The notes beneath the pieces are model-generated. The model was given only the letters and a program-made list of their open reading frames with translations. It was not told the DNA's origin and ran no database searches. The position numbers and the translations under genes were made by a program. DNA of 64,000 nt from the NCBI GenBank assembly GCA_009741485.1, contig CM019216.1, positions 59,006,459 through 59,070,458 on the forward strand, given 5' to 3'. The number at the start of each line of letters is the position of its first letter. Positions within the stretch are counted from its first letter, which is position 1. This DNA comes from Malurus cyaneus samueli (lineage: Eukaryota > Chordata > Aves > Passeriformes > Maluridae). Below are positions 49,801 through 61,100 of the stretch, piece after piece.

Positions 49801-49945
49801 CTTACTTTTGATTTGATTCTAATTGCTACTGTTGGACCTGGTCTTGCTTTGCTCCTTATTCGCTCTTTGAAGTTACTAATTTCGGAGCATTTAAAATTCA
49901 TACAATTAACTTGTTCAAGGATCTTAAATGCTTGGTTATTATTAG

Positions 49946-49984
49946 TTTTTTTTTTTGTTTCGTTTTTTTTTTTTTTTTTTCTTT
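49946..49984. repeat. Poly(T)-rich tract with T18
   Basis: T runs are broken by single G, C and CG bases, ending in T18 at 49963-49980. It directly precedes a candidate conserved block. No element body is recognised on either side. Confidence 0.9.
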
Positions 49985-50350
49985 AAAGCAACCCATGCAA
50001 GAGGTCCAGCCCAGTCTATTTGTATAATCTATTGAGCTGGGTGATCTATTTATGACATAATGGAAAAGCAGACGAGAGTGATGGGAGCCGTGTGCTCGGC
50101 AGTAGCTGTTGCAATCAATATTCCAGTCACGAACTAACTGTCAAAAATTAAGGATGCACAGAACTGTATTATTTTATCATGGGCTGGATTATTTTCAAAG
50201 GAATCCGGGGGACTTACAGGCCCAGTTCTCATTAAATTCTAATGGGAACTGGGAGTCACATTCTATTGAGCTGTCTTGAAAAAAATCACAGCAGTGGTGA
50301 ATAATTTTATGAGGTCACCCAATCAAAATAAATTCTATCATGACTCTACA
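49985..50350. promoter_or_regulatory. Candidate conserved non-coding element (by texture only)
   Basis: A 360-bp unique block without repeats or CpG clustering. It is rich in motifs typical of developmental enhancers: TGTCAA near 50149, CAATCAATATT near 50113, CTATTTATGAC near 50046, and several ATTA or TAAT cores. Its word composition differs from the slippage-rich neighbourhood. No alignment was possible, so conservation is an impression and not a measurement. Confidence 0.25.
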
Positions 50351-53300
50351 CAGTGTCAAACAACTTTTTTTTGGCTTAATTCTTCTCTTTTAAAAGGGTT
50401 AAGTAAACCTAAATAAATTGTATTTATATTTTTGTGGAATTTCAAATTATGTTTTCACAGCAATGGCCTGCCTTCTTTTTTCCCTTTTAAAGGTAAATTA
50501 GATTTCATGTCATATTTTGTCTTTACTGTGCCATAATCCCATGAGAAAGTGATGAAAAATGTAACTGCTGATACACTTGCAGGGGGAAAAGAAGATGTGC
50601 CATACATATTATGAGACTTTCACATTCTACAGGTAGTTCTGGTAAAACAAAGTGGTGTGATCAAATTTACTGTTAGATTAAAGAGCAGAGATCAATACTT
50701 GTCCAGCATTAGTAAACTTTCATCACTTCTTATCACACAGCAAGTTTTTCTTCAAAAATGTATTAGTGTATTTCATTCTGTGAATAGTTTTTACTAGAGC
50801 CCTGACTTTATGCAGAGCTTCTATATAATTGAAATGGTGAAATAGAAAAAAGCAAGTGAAGTAAAATGTCGTGAAATGGCGCATTTCCCTTGCTCTTGCA
50901 TCAGTCCTGTGAGTGGGCACCTGCCGTTCTCCCTGTACATACAGAAGCATTTCTTGCCAGCTCCTTCTTCTTACCTCATGACTCTAGAGGAAAATATTAC
51001 ATAAATTCAAATTTTTGTTCTTGCCAAACAGTCACTTCCACAGTGACCATAAGGACATTTATAAATTATGTCTGGTGGAGAGGAACCTGTCTCTCCTTTT
51101 ACAAAGTAGGCAAACTTTCATTCATCCTAACATGAAGGATCCTGTTCTTGTCTCATCCTTGCAAAAACATAATTCAGCAAATCCACAGGAGGTATTTGCA
51201 AATCAAATTTCACTGGTGAGTTCAGTGAGGCTTTTCTTTGCTGAAGCAGAGTGTCTCTTGAGTTGTCCACCTTTTATTACCATACAGCCCTTCTGGGGAA
51301 AACGAGGTTTGCTTGCAGGTCCACAGTCCTGCATCCTCCTTCATGCAATGCCATGGAATGCTCATGTTTGTAAAACAAGTGACTTGTCTGCAGCTGACAT
51401 TTTTTTTCCTGTCATTTGCTTTATCTGACATCAAGGTGTGTAAAACTGAAAGAAAAAAAAATCAATGGGCAGCTGAGGGTCTTAATTACCATTAAGGGCT
51501 GATTAATAACGGTTTCTATTCCCACTCTCTTTTCTCCTTCTCCAAACATTCAATGGTGACACCAGACACAGTAATTAGAAAACTCAGTGCAAGTAAGGTA
51601 ATTTTCTTTTACAATGAAACCTTTGCTTTTACTGCTCTATGAACACAAGACAAGGTCTATTAAAATGACATTAAAAGATGAGCTGCTGGACTGAATAAGA
51701 AAATAGATTTTAGACAATCCAAAGAAAAAAAAAATAGAGAAGGAGATATGATTAATAAAGAGGCAGATAAAGGAAATGAACAGCTTTTTAGCCAAACTAA
51801 GTTTTCCTCCAGTCCCTTCCCGCCAGTTAAAAAACTTGCAGTAAATATGTGAATAAATTTATTCACAAATAGCTATGTATATAGGCATACATGCACAGAC
51901 ACACAGATGTCTTCAGATAGTGTAAAAGAATCTTTTTTCTAACATTTTTTCCTGTGATAATATGATGGCTACTGTGGAGCTGAAATCTTTCCTACAGTCC
52001 TTCACTCAGAATGAAGATTTCTCAGAATACAGTTTTATATGATGTGAATTTAGTCAGTAGTTCCAAGAAAACCTATCTGTTATTCCCTTTGCAACTGCTC
52101 TATCATCTTGCTAGACTTCATTTTTATTATCAATAATAATTTCACAATTTTCTTAATTTTATCACAAGCTATTTGTTCTATTATGAATGAATATTTGTGA
52201 AGATTATGATCTAATTACAATCAATAGCAATAACTTGCAGCAATAATGGACAACTGAGTTTCAGAGAAAACTCCACAGTGAAAGAAATGTATTTTGAAAA
52301 CTTTAAAAATTTCCTTTTTTTCCCTTTACTTACAACATTTTTAAAGGTTACTGCAGCTACTGTTTTTCACACAGTCTTTGAAACTCCAGAGTACCTTCCG
52401 TCAGCACCTACAATGAGAGCCATACATTTTCAATCTGTTGAAAATAATTGTGTGGAAAAACCCATTTGGTTGCTTCCAGACACAATCCAATCAATATGAT
52501 AGTTTTTGAGAAAGAAGGAACTATATTCACATTTTGTTCATGTAAAGAATGAGATAATAGAAGACTTTTATGGTAGATGAGCACCCTGCAGGTACTGCAG
52601 TTTGCTGCAGCATACATAAGGCCTTGTTGAGTTCATTGCACAAGGGGAAAATCTCTCTTAAATTGTATTCTTCCCCCAGGCTTAAAATACGTATTTTTTA
52701 AAATGCACTGAAGCAGGAACTGGAGGGATTTTGCATCCCAGTATGACTTTTGCTTTTGAATGGCTGCCCTGAATCTCTGGAAGAACTTGCCACAATTCTT
52801 GTCTTTCTTTAATGAGGTAAAATTGGCACAGACAGCAGTTAGCCCTCACCACTACACTTAGATCATTATTTTCCATTCACACAAAGAAAAGCCCTAAAAC
52901 AAAGTCAGCAAGGAAATGAACATCTTGTTTCTTTTTGGTGTTCTCTGTGCCTGCTCCCTTTGTGTGATTTTCATTTCTAAGTGAAATCCAGCAGCAGCAG
53001 AGTTCAAACGCAGAGTGGTTGCCAGCCAGTGTACTGCAGCAGCAGCGCTGCCAGAGAGGTGCGGCTGCTTGACAGAGAAGAATGTTCCTTTGCTTTTTAT
53101 AGCACACCATTGTTATCAGTTTCCTTTTTGTTGGAGTGGGAAAGAGAGCCACCACTTTCCTGTTCAAATGCTGTGCCCACGACAATCCCTCCTCGGCTGC
53201 TCACAGCTCTCAGATCACACCCCTTCTGTGCTGAGACCGCACCTTCTCTCTGCACGCAGATGCAATCACTAACAAAGATGCATCATTAAATTAAAAACTG

Positions 53301-53449
53301 GGGGGGAAATGTGGAGCTGAAGACAATCAAATATGTAATGGAAGTGAGTTTTGTGCAGCAGTGACTAGAATTTCCTCCTAACTTGACTCATTTGACCTTA
53401 CATGTGTCAACCAATTGATTTTAATTCAAGAGATGCAAATGCTTAACTG
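50351..53449. other. Unassigned non-coding DNA
   Basis: No gene or repeat is recognised. A mildly GC-richer patch with a few CpGs and GCAGCAG runs lies at 52985-53265. Its two plus-strand frames (102 and 85 codons) look like chance. Confidence 0.55.
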
Positions 53450-53558
53450 ATATATTATATTATATTATATATATATTAATATATATATAATATATACATA
53501 TATACATATATCATATATATATATATATATATAATATATACATATTACATATATTCAT

Positions 53559-53590
<32 letters not shown>

Positions 53591-53597
53591 CACACAT
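53450..53597. repeat. Long (TA)n-rich palindromic microsatellite
   Basis: About 148 bp is almost only A and T, made of TATA, TATTATAT and TATACATA units with a short CACACA end. Such tracts can form cruciforms, stall polymerases and are often assembled with errors. Confidence 0.97.
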
Positions 53598-55493
53598 AAA
53601 TCAGCAATAGAAAATGTATGCAGGGGGAAATTAATCCTCCAGGAAAAGCTTTGTGGTTCAAAATTACTGGGAAGCATGAAAGATTTCTTAGTGAGGTTTA
53701 TTAGCTTTTAGAAGCAATTCTTGCACTTCATTTTAAACTGTCTGCTCTCATATTTTGGAGCAGTTCTAAACAGCACTCTAGACAGATTATAGATATGTTT
53801 TGTTTTCAAAGCGCTAGTTTTATTACAGAAATAAAGGTTTGTATTATTTATTCGCTATTGTCACCAGTGAGAGTTTATATCAGTCTTCATCAAATCTTTC
53901 TAGAAAAATAAACTTTGTGGTACAACTGCATTCATAATATGGATTTTTTAGGTCTAAGATTGACAGTCAGCAATCACCCTTATTCACATACCTGTGTGAC
54001 ATGGCCAAGGTTAACATATATTTGCAATTTCATGTAGCCCAAGTGAGTTCACTTACAGACTTCTCACTTAGAGGAAAATTCCTGCACCATTTAGCAAAGC
54101 TTATGATTTCACTCACCCTTTCACAAACCTAAAAGATACAGAAAGAAACCAGAGAAATATTTATGTAAGTCTGTGAGTTTATTTGACATGTTACTAGTTC
54201 ATTAAAGCTCTTTCATTCATGGACTGTTTGTAATTTTTGGTAATGCTGTTTCTACAGAGGCAATTTTCACTACGTTTATTTTATTGCATTGGATACATTT
54301 TTGTGGAGAGTAGGTGCTAACTATGCAGCTGAATTTAGAATAGAAAACAGAGTTTCACACTGTGGATGAATAATTCAGTTTGTAAGTTGCTAGCGAGATA
54401 AGAATAAGTGGATTGCTGTCAAATGATCTTTATCTTATTTGTCAAGATAAAGCACAGTCCCAAAGCCATAAACAGATTGTAAAGGAGACATTTCCTTCTT
54501 ACCCTTTCTTTCACACTTTCAAAGATCTTTGCAAATCTGTCCAGCTAAATTAGAGCACATATTTTCTCTTTCTAAACTGGTACTTTTTAAACAAGAAAAG
54601 TCTTAGCTTATGCACCAGTATCTAGAAAGACTTACATGCCCATCCTTTTAAAATTCTACATATATTTAATTAGTGCATGATGATGTCTGCAAATATTGCT
54701 ATCAATTTTATGTCATATTTTAAAAACAAAAAAAATTAGAAAACCAAAACAATGGTTTGCACTTTCTTATATTTTTGACATAAAGCGCTTTAGCCAATAT
54801 ATTCTACCCCCTAGATTAATAATTTATTTAAGGTTAGGTAATTTCACCTGTGGCCACAGCAACTACAGTATTGTTCTTAAAGACATTGAGAAAAGACAGT
54901 GAGAAAAAGAATGTCTTCTCCCTTTTTCTACCCCATTTACTTCCCAAAAGTCCCTCTTCCAGAAGTGGCATCCTGTTGAAATGTAGGCCAATCAAGCTCT
55001 TCTTCTTTTCTACCTGTCTTTTTTAATAGTGCCCCAGAAGGTAAAAAAAAGGGCTTTTGACCAAATTTGGAATGCATTTCCAAGCTTAACAGTAGTTCCC
55101 ACCAGCAACAGCTTTGGGCTCAGACCAGGACTTCAACTCACATAAACCAATATAAAATGTCTTTGAAATTTAGAATTAAGAACCCTCATTTATTTCATTT
55201 ACCTTACTTCTGTTCCTTTAATCATTCACTCAAAATTCTTGTATTTTAAGGAATATTCTTTTAATTCCCTCTTTCGAACTTCCTTAAAAAGATAAAATTG
55301 GGAACTTCTCCAATTACAAAATTCCTCCTGGAAAGTTATATTGATATAGGCAAAGCTTATTAAAATAAGCAATTATGTCCAGAAAGCATAAATTATATAA
55401 GAATCTAATATTAAATATACACAGGGACTTTGTCAGCTATCTACAGTTTTAGGCAACATTGCTCAACACTGAATTGTCTGACACAGAGATTGT
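53598..55493. other. Unassigned AT-rich non-coding DNA
   Basis: Unique sequence without recognised genes or repeats. It contains a paired GATA-site inverted repeat at 54428-54452. Parts of 53820-54450 have the look of conserved non-coding DNA, but this could not be tested. Confidence 0.55.
54428..54452. promoter_or_regulatory. Inverted pair of GATA-factor motifs
   Basis: CTTTATCTT, a 7-bp spacer (ATTTGTC), then AAGATAAAG. The 9-bp arms are exact reverse complements, and each contains an AGATAA-type GATA-factor core. A further GAGATAAG lies about 35 bp upstream. Binding is inferred from motifs only. Confidence 0.35.
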
Positions 55494-55632
55494 AGAATCA
55501 TAGAATCATTGAGTTTGGAAAAGACTTAAGATCTTCAACCATCAGCCTAAGCACCACCACCATGTTTACCACTAAACCATGTCCTTGGGTGCCATGGCCA
55601 GGTTTTTTGGACACTCACCAGGGATGAAGCTG
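55494..55632 (-). mobile_element. CR1 LINE 3'-end fragment, reverse orientation
   Basis: It opens AGAATCATAGAATCATTGAG and then shows TTTGGAAAAGACTTAAGATC. It continues with CACCACCACCATGTTTACC and CACTAAACCATGTCC, then the GTGCCATGGCCAGGTTTTTT and CCAGGGATGAAGCTGCC blocks. This is a well-preserved reverse-complement CR1 tail of the subfamily with an ACTAAACCATGTCC block. It is about 140 bp and truncated. Confidence 0.93.
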
Positions 55633-56124
55633 CCAGAGGACTGAAATAGGAATGAGTGAGAGGAGATCCAGGCTGTGCCCCCACAGGGTGTGTCTTGGGA
55701 ATGCAAAGGCACCCACCCAATGCCCATGGCAGGGACAGCCCTTTCAGCCCCTAATTTTACAGATAAAGGTACCCACAGTACTGAGGGTCCTGCATTTCCT
55801 CCCTCTTAGGAATTTCTTACCCTCTGGGGTATCTGGCTGAAGTCATTGGCTCCTGTGAATGGTGCTGTTAGGCACCCAGGGTTTGTATTTAACAGGGAAC
55901 ATGGATCTGACAGACTTGGTGTTCAAGGGGCCCCTGGTGTGACGGGACCAGCCGTGAGAAGCCTGTTTTATTGTGGCACCTTCAGATAACACTTCAGATA
56001 TCTTGCCTCTGAGTGAATAATGAACTCTCCTCTCAACCTTCAAACAAGGAGTCACCAGGCAGAGAATAAGTTCCCATTACTTACTTATCCCTCATAGTTT
56101 ATCTTTGGCATGTTTTTGGTTTTG
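55633..56124. other. Unassigned non-coding DNA beside a CR1 fragment
   Basis: It is slightly GC-richer than the background. It could be an unrecognised continuation of a repeat, but no conserved CR1 block could be placed. The short frames here are not convincing. Confidence 0.5.
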
Positions 56125-56151
56125 TTTTTTTTTTTTTTTTTTTTTTTTTTT
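56125..56151. repeat. T27 homopolymer
   Basis: An uninterrupted run of 27 T. It may be the poly(A) tail of a minus-strand retrocopy, but no parent sequence or target duplication was recognised. Confidence 0.95.
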
Positions 56152-58064
56152 CAGAAAAAGTTTTCCAGCATTATCCATATATAAGGTTGAGCACATACAT
56201 TTCCCAGAGAAACATTTCATTCTCATGATCTTGTTCTTCTCATGGAAGCCATAAATGTAGCAAAACAACTGTGACTGAGGAGCAGAACCAAAATGGCTCA
56301 TAGATTTTCAATATTTTCCATGTTTCTTTTTAAATAATAAAATGGCTGAATCAGTACATCTAGTGAATTTAATGAATTATTATATGCATAAAAGAGTAAC
56401 ACATATCTCTGTACTTAATATTTCTGAGAGATAATCACTTATCATTGGATTACAAGTTCCTTTGGGGTTTGTGAGAGGAAGGGAATGAATTTTCTAGGCA
56501 TTCAGCAATTTAAACAGCATATAAAATTACATTTGTCTTTTGCATTGCAGTTTGGCAGCTGAAGAGGAAGAATGTTTAGGAAGAAGTGACCCCAAATTTG
56601 TTGTCCTACACATCTGACAGATCCTAGATGTACTGAATTTCCAAGCATCATCTGATTACATGATGTGAAACACATCCCTATCCCAGCAGGGTGTGTATGG
56701 TAAGCACCAGCAACGCCTGGGGCAGAACCCGGGATGTGAGCAGAGAGTGGTGTGAGCCCCCACACCCCGCTGTACTGACCATGCAGGAGGGCAGAGAAGC
56801 AGCATGAACTCCTAAATTCAGCGCCTCCTGCCAGAATACCCAAATACACTTGATGCTGCCGTGGCACTGACTTGAGTTTCTGCAAGGGAGAAATTCAAGT
56901 GCTTGTCTGGAAGAGTTCTGAACTTTCTGCCAATTAATGCATAGAAGAGTGCCTAATTAATGCATTAATTAATGCATTTTTGTCTGCATTTAGAAATATG
57001 TACCTTTAGTGGAAAAACTTCACAAGAGATGAGAAAAGTATTCTACTGGAAGATGTGAGGTGCCGAAAAGCATGTGTTTCAAGGAGCAATTGCTGTCTAA
57101 AAGTTAACAATGAAAAGCATTGCATTTGGGCATGTTCCATATTCTCATTTCTTCCCCTTACTTCGTACTAGTTAAGCTATTTACATGAAAACATTATATT
57201 TGTTCCTAAAAAGTTCATCTGCTGCTTGCTCCAAGCCTGAAGTCAAAATAATGCTATGTTTGTAATATTTTAATCACCTCTACTGCAAACAATTATGAAA
57301 TTATAAACAGAAGATTATGACTTCAAGTGGGAACTAAGTGGCTAAAGCTGATGAACTCTTAAAAGCAAAGATCCTGTTATCATGCAAATGCTTCCAGTAA
57401 TGTAGAAAATAAAAATGAAAAAGTTAAAAAAAAAAATCTAAATATGAGTATCTAAATCATAGACAGCAGTGGGCTTTCAGACAAGATAATAGTAGTTGAA
57501 ATGATTCATAATAAAATTATAAATCCATGCTAGCAATTATTTCATTTTATACATGTTTTTGCATCTGCCTTTTTTCTTTTTGTCAGCAGGATTATGTTTT
57601 GAAAAACAGAATCCTCACAGGGCCTACCATTTTTTAAAGAGCATCTCATCATTTTCTGTAGATAGCACATGCTTTTCACACCTCTTATTTGTTTATGGCA
57701 GTTACATCCAAGAAAGCAAGGCATGCATGGCTTATACTGCGACTTCCCTCTCCTTCCAGCTGAACAGCACTGAGGAAGGGAGAAGTAAGCCTGAAATATT
57801 CAGCTTCACAGAAACCAGAAGAAGCAGGTGAGCCTACCTATATGCCAGCACCTGCCCAGCAGCAGTGCAGGTGTTCTGCAAACAAACCCTTCTCCTCAGC
57901 TCCGTGGGAAGGGCCCTAACCCAGAGCTGCTTTTATCCCCAAAGCAGGGTACACTGTGAAAAGCATTTGAACACCAACCCATCTATCTTCACAAAGAGTA
58001 GCAGTGATGCACCATCAAATGTGCAGTGCAGTGCACTCCTATTCCACAGATTTTCCTTCCAGGG
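56152..58064. other. Unassigned non-coding DNA
   Basis: No gene or repeat family is recognised. It includes three AATTAATGCAT motifs at 56932-56977 and a slightly GC-rich patch around 56690-56870. The minus-strand 127-codon frame at 56502-56885 lacks any recognisable feature. Confidence 0.55.
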
Positions 58065-58154
58065 GCGATCCCAAGCGCTGCTCTCCGCGTTCCTGCACAG
58101 GTTTCACCGGCATCGCTCCTCCTGATTGACAACGTCTCAGCACGGCACCGCTCG
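58065..58154. other. Local CpG cluster
   Basis: About ten CpG dinucleotides occur in 90 bp, in a neighbourhood almost without CpG. A TTTTCCTTCCAG acceptor-like string lies just upstream (58051-58062). The patch is too short for a CpG island. It might be a small exon, a regulatory site or a remnant of a GC-rich transposon. The short frames through it show no known domain. Confidence 0.6.
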
Positions 58155-61100
58155 GGGAGGGAGACCTGCTGTTCTCATGCAGTCTGGGGATTTGGATTGC
58201 CCTGAGAATCCCTGGCAAATCCTGACACATCCACTTTAAAAGCTTGTTTGTTCCCAGTATGTTCTCTTAATTGCACTCAACCTTGGTAATAAGTAGCTGG
58301 GTATTTCTGGCTATCACTGAATTCTATGTGCTGTTTAGGAATCTCTTCACAAGATTCTTTTAGATTTGCCTTATGCATTTTTGGAGAGTGCTTTATTTCT
58401 GGCAGCCAGGAGGGTGGCCTGAAAGATCATTTTTAGAGATTGCAGTTGCTGCTGGCATAAGAACAGGAGGTCTTTGACATGCAGAGACACTTCCAAAGGA
58501 TGGAGTGTGGTACAGGTGAACTGGTCCAGCAAAGGTGATGCACCTGAGGGCTGAGGTGCAGCCCAGTCTCCAGGGGCAGAACTGGTCACAGCAAAGGTGA
58601 AATCACCAAGAGGAACCTAAGTTAATGCCAACTCTCTACACAAGCAGACGTTTTGTCCACTGAAGTCATGGTATGTGTATAATTGCCTGAAAGCTAAAGT
58701 GCCTGTAAAGCAGGACGGAGTTGAGATTAAGGACTTGACAGACATTACTCATGTCATTTTTTTTTTTTATGGTGGCATGGTAATCAGGTGAAAAGGGAGG
58801 GTTATCCAGGGCTGCACTTTGAGAAAATGGCTGATATTTGTTAGATGATAGTTTTCAGTATATTTGCTTAGAAACTGAAGCTGCAGTTACTCTAAAGACA
58901 TAATTGTATGCCATGTGATAAGAGCAACACACACTTTGAAAAGAGCTTCCAAAAGATAAAAACAGATATTGAGTGAAATTTGTCACCCCAAAGGGCTAGA
59001 ACTAAGGATTCAATACGACTTGTTTTGGTAATGTTTGTTAATTTACGTGGAGTTTCAACCTCTATGAAGAATTAAGGCGTATAAAAATCAGGTGTTATAT
59101 TTTAAGTACATTTCTAGTATTGTGTTGCAGAGAAGATCTTTAATATAACACTCAGGTGCACTTTGAAAGTGCTAAATCAGAAATCTAATTATATTTAATT
59201 ATTTCTCAAAATCTCATGGAAAAGATGGAAGGTGTTTATCTTCAAGTTTCAGTGTTAGCTGACTGACACTGAAATCTGTGGAGCTTCAGTCACATTTGCA
59301 AAATAACTTGGAGATTTTTGTGGAATTACACCATCTTCTTTCCTACATAAAGTTTGCCATCAACTTGATATATTTAATGGATCGTAGCTAATCCATACTG
59401 AGACCTTCAAAGGGCATGTATTTGAAAGCACAAACATTTATTACATGTAAAGCCTTAGTTCAGCATCAGAAGCATTCAAATATTTGTGTCTTATTGTTCT
59501 TTCTCTAAAGACTATATGCCAACAAGAAATTTCACACCATCATTTAAATCTTATCTATTCTCTCTGTAAAATTTCTTTGAAAAACTCACATTGCTGAATG
59601 AAAAAACTATTCCAGTTTTGATTGTAGTCAAGACAATTGCTTTTATAATCTTTTTGCACAACCTTGTGATTTAATGGCAAGTATCATAGATTTCAATTGT
59701 GTATGTCAACAGGTCGTATTAAAAAATCAGCTTTAGAAGAAAAAAATCTCATTATTTGCTCAATACACTGCTTGATACAAAAACTGTATTATGATGGTAT
59801 TAAAATCAGAAAGATAACTAAAATGTACTATTTATTATTTAGTATTACTTTAGCAACTTAAGCATTTCTAAGTCAGCAGCATGAATTCAGGGATCTAACT
59901 AAATACGATGCATTAAATTTCCATTTAACCATATATATATATGTGTGTATATATATTTATATAGTATATAAAAATTATATACATGCTTTATACAGTTTAA
60001 AATACACTGAGAGGAGGGGTTTTTTTAAGTTCAGCAAAATTCCTCCTATTTTTCCTGACATACAGAAGTATAAAACACTTTTACTTATTGTCAGTTTCTT
60101 TTCTGCTCCTCTCTGTAGAAATAATTGAAGGTAGAATGTATATCTTTTTAATATAGAAAGACATTCATGCTTTTAATTGCTTTCCTATTTAAGATTCTAA
60201 AAGAAATAATAAACAGAAAACTACACCGAAATGCAGTAATTTTGGCTCCTTTTCAATGCTAGCATTTCCTAACCATTTCTAGTAGCCCTTTTTTTTACCA
60301 GTCCTTCTTTTTCTCCTCTAAGGCCATACAGTGTACAAGCTGTTTTTAATAATTTTGCTAAGTTTGTTGTATCAGTGTGATGTTCCAATGAAGATTCAAG
60401 GAGCGAAGGGGCAGCAGGCCAACTATTTTCACAAACTTAGCAAAGTAAGACATATAACCATGGAAATTATTTCTTTCCTTCTCAGTCTTTGCAGGAGGCT
60501 GTTGCAACCTGCAAATACCACAGTGTAATTGAACAGCAATAGACTTCTATCATTCTCTGCTGCAGGAAACAACCAGTCCCCTGAAACAGTCTTACTTCTC
60601 TATTTTCCCTGTCTAGTGTCTCCAGCCAGAAAACAAAAACAGCAGTTCATCCATGGTCAGGTCCCACCTGGGACTATGTAATTACCATTGCAGTAGATCA
60701 GAAGCAATTAATTTTATTCCTCTTGCTTTAAAAAGCAGCAGTCAAAAGGGGGGGATGGTGAGGCTTTCAATGCCAGAATTCAGTCCAACAGAGTTTACAC
60801 AACTAAAATAAAAAAACGTCAAGCAACAGAAAAGTTAAAATAGCACTACCTCAGCTGTCTTATAGCAGTGGCAGAGTTGTGAGGAAAAATGTCATTTTAT
60901 TCTTCCTTGTCTCTAAAGATCTATTGCAGGCTTTCAGCAGTTCAGACATTGCTATTACCAAACTCCATTTCTTATCAATCACAGAGTGCAGTGTCTTCTA
61001 CTACAACAAGTTTGTTGCTTGATTATTCTCATTCAAATCTCAGACCAGGAGATGATGATGTACCCACCTCTTAGGTAAGTGTGAGTCACCATGGCTATCG

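Larger units (their letters stand above)
39546..49945. other. Unassigned AT-rich non-coding DNA
   Basis: About 10 kb shows no identified gene or transposon. It includes A-rich simple sequence at 41480-41526, a slightly GC-richer patch at 40140-40420, a perfect 21-bp tandem duplication at 45128-45169, two small inverted repeats (44417-44441 and 46786-46801), and very AT-rich unique sequence at 47400-48060. Reading frames up to 133 codons (42944-43345, minus) show no domain. Confidence 0.55.

Noticed and set aside
56092..56301. Possible processed pseudogene with T27 as an antisense poly(A) tail
   Set aside because: No parent gene, frame or flanking duplication was recognised next to the homopolymer.
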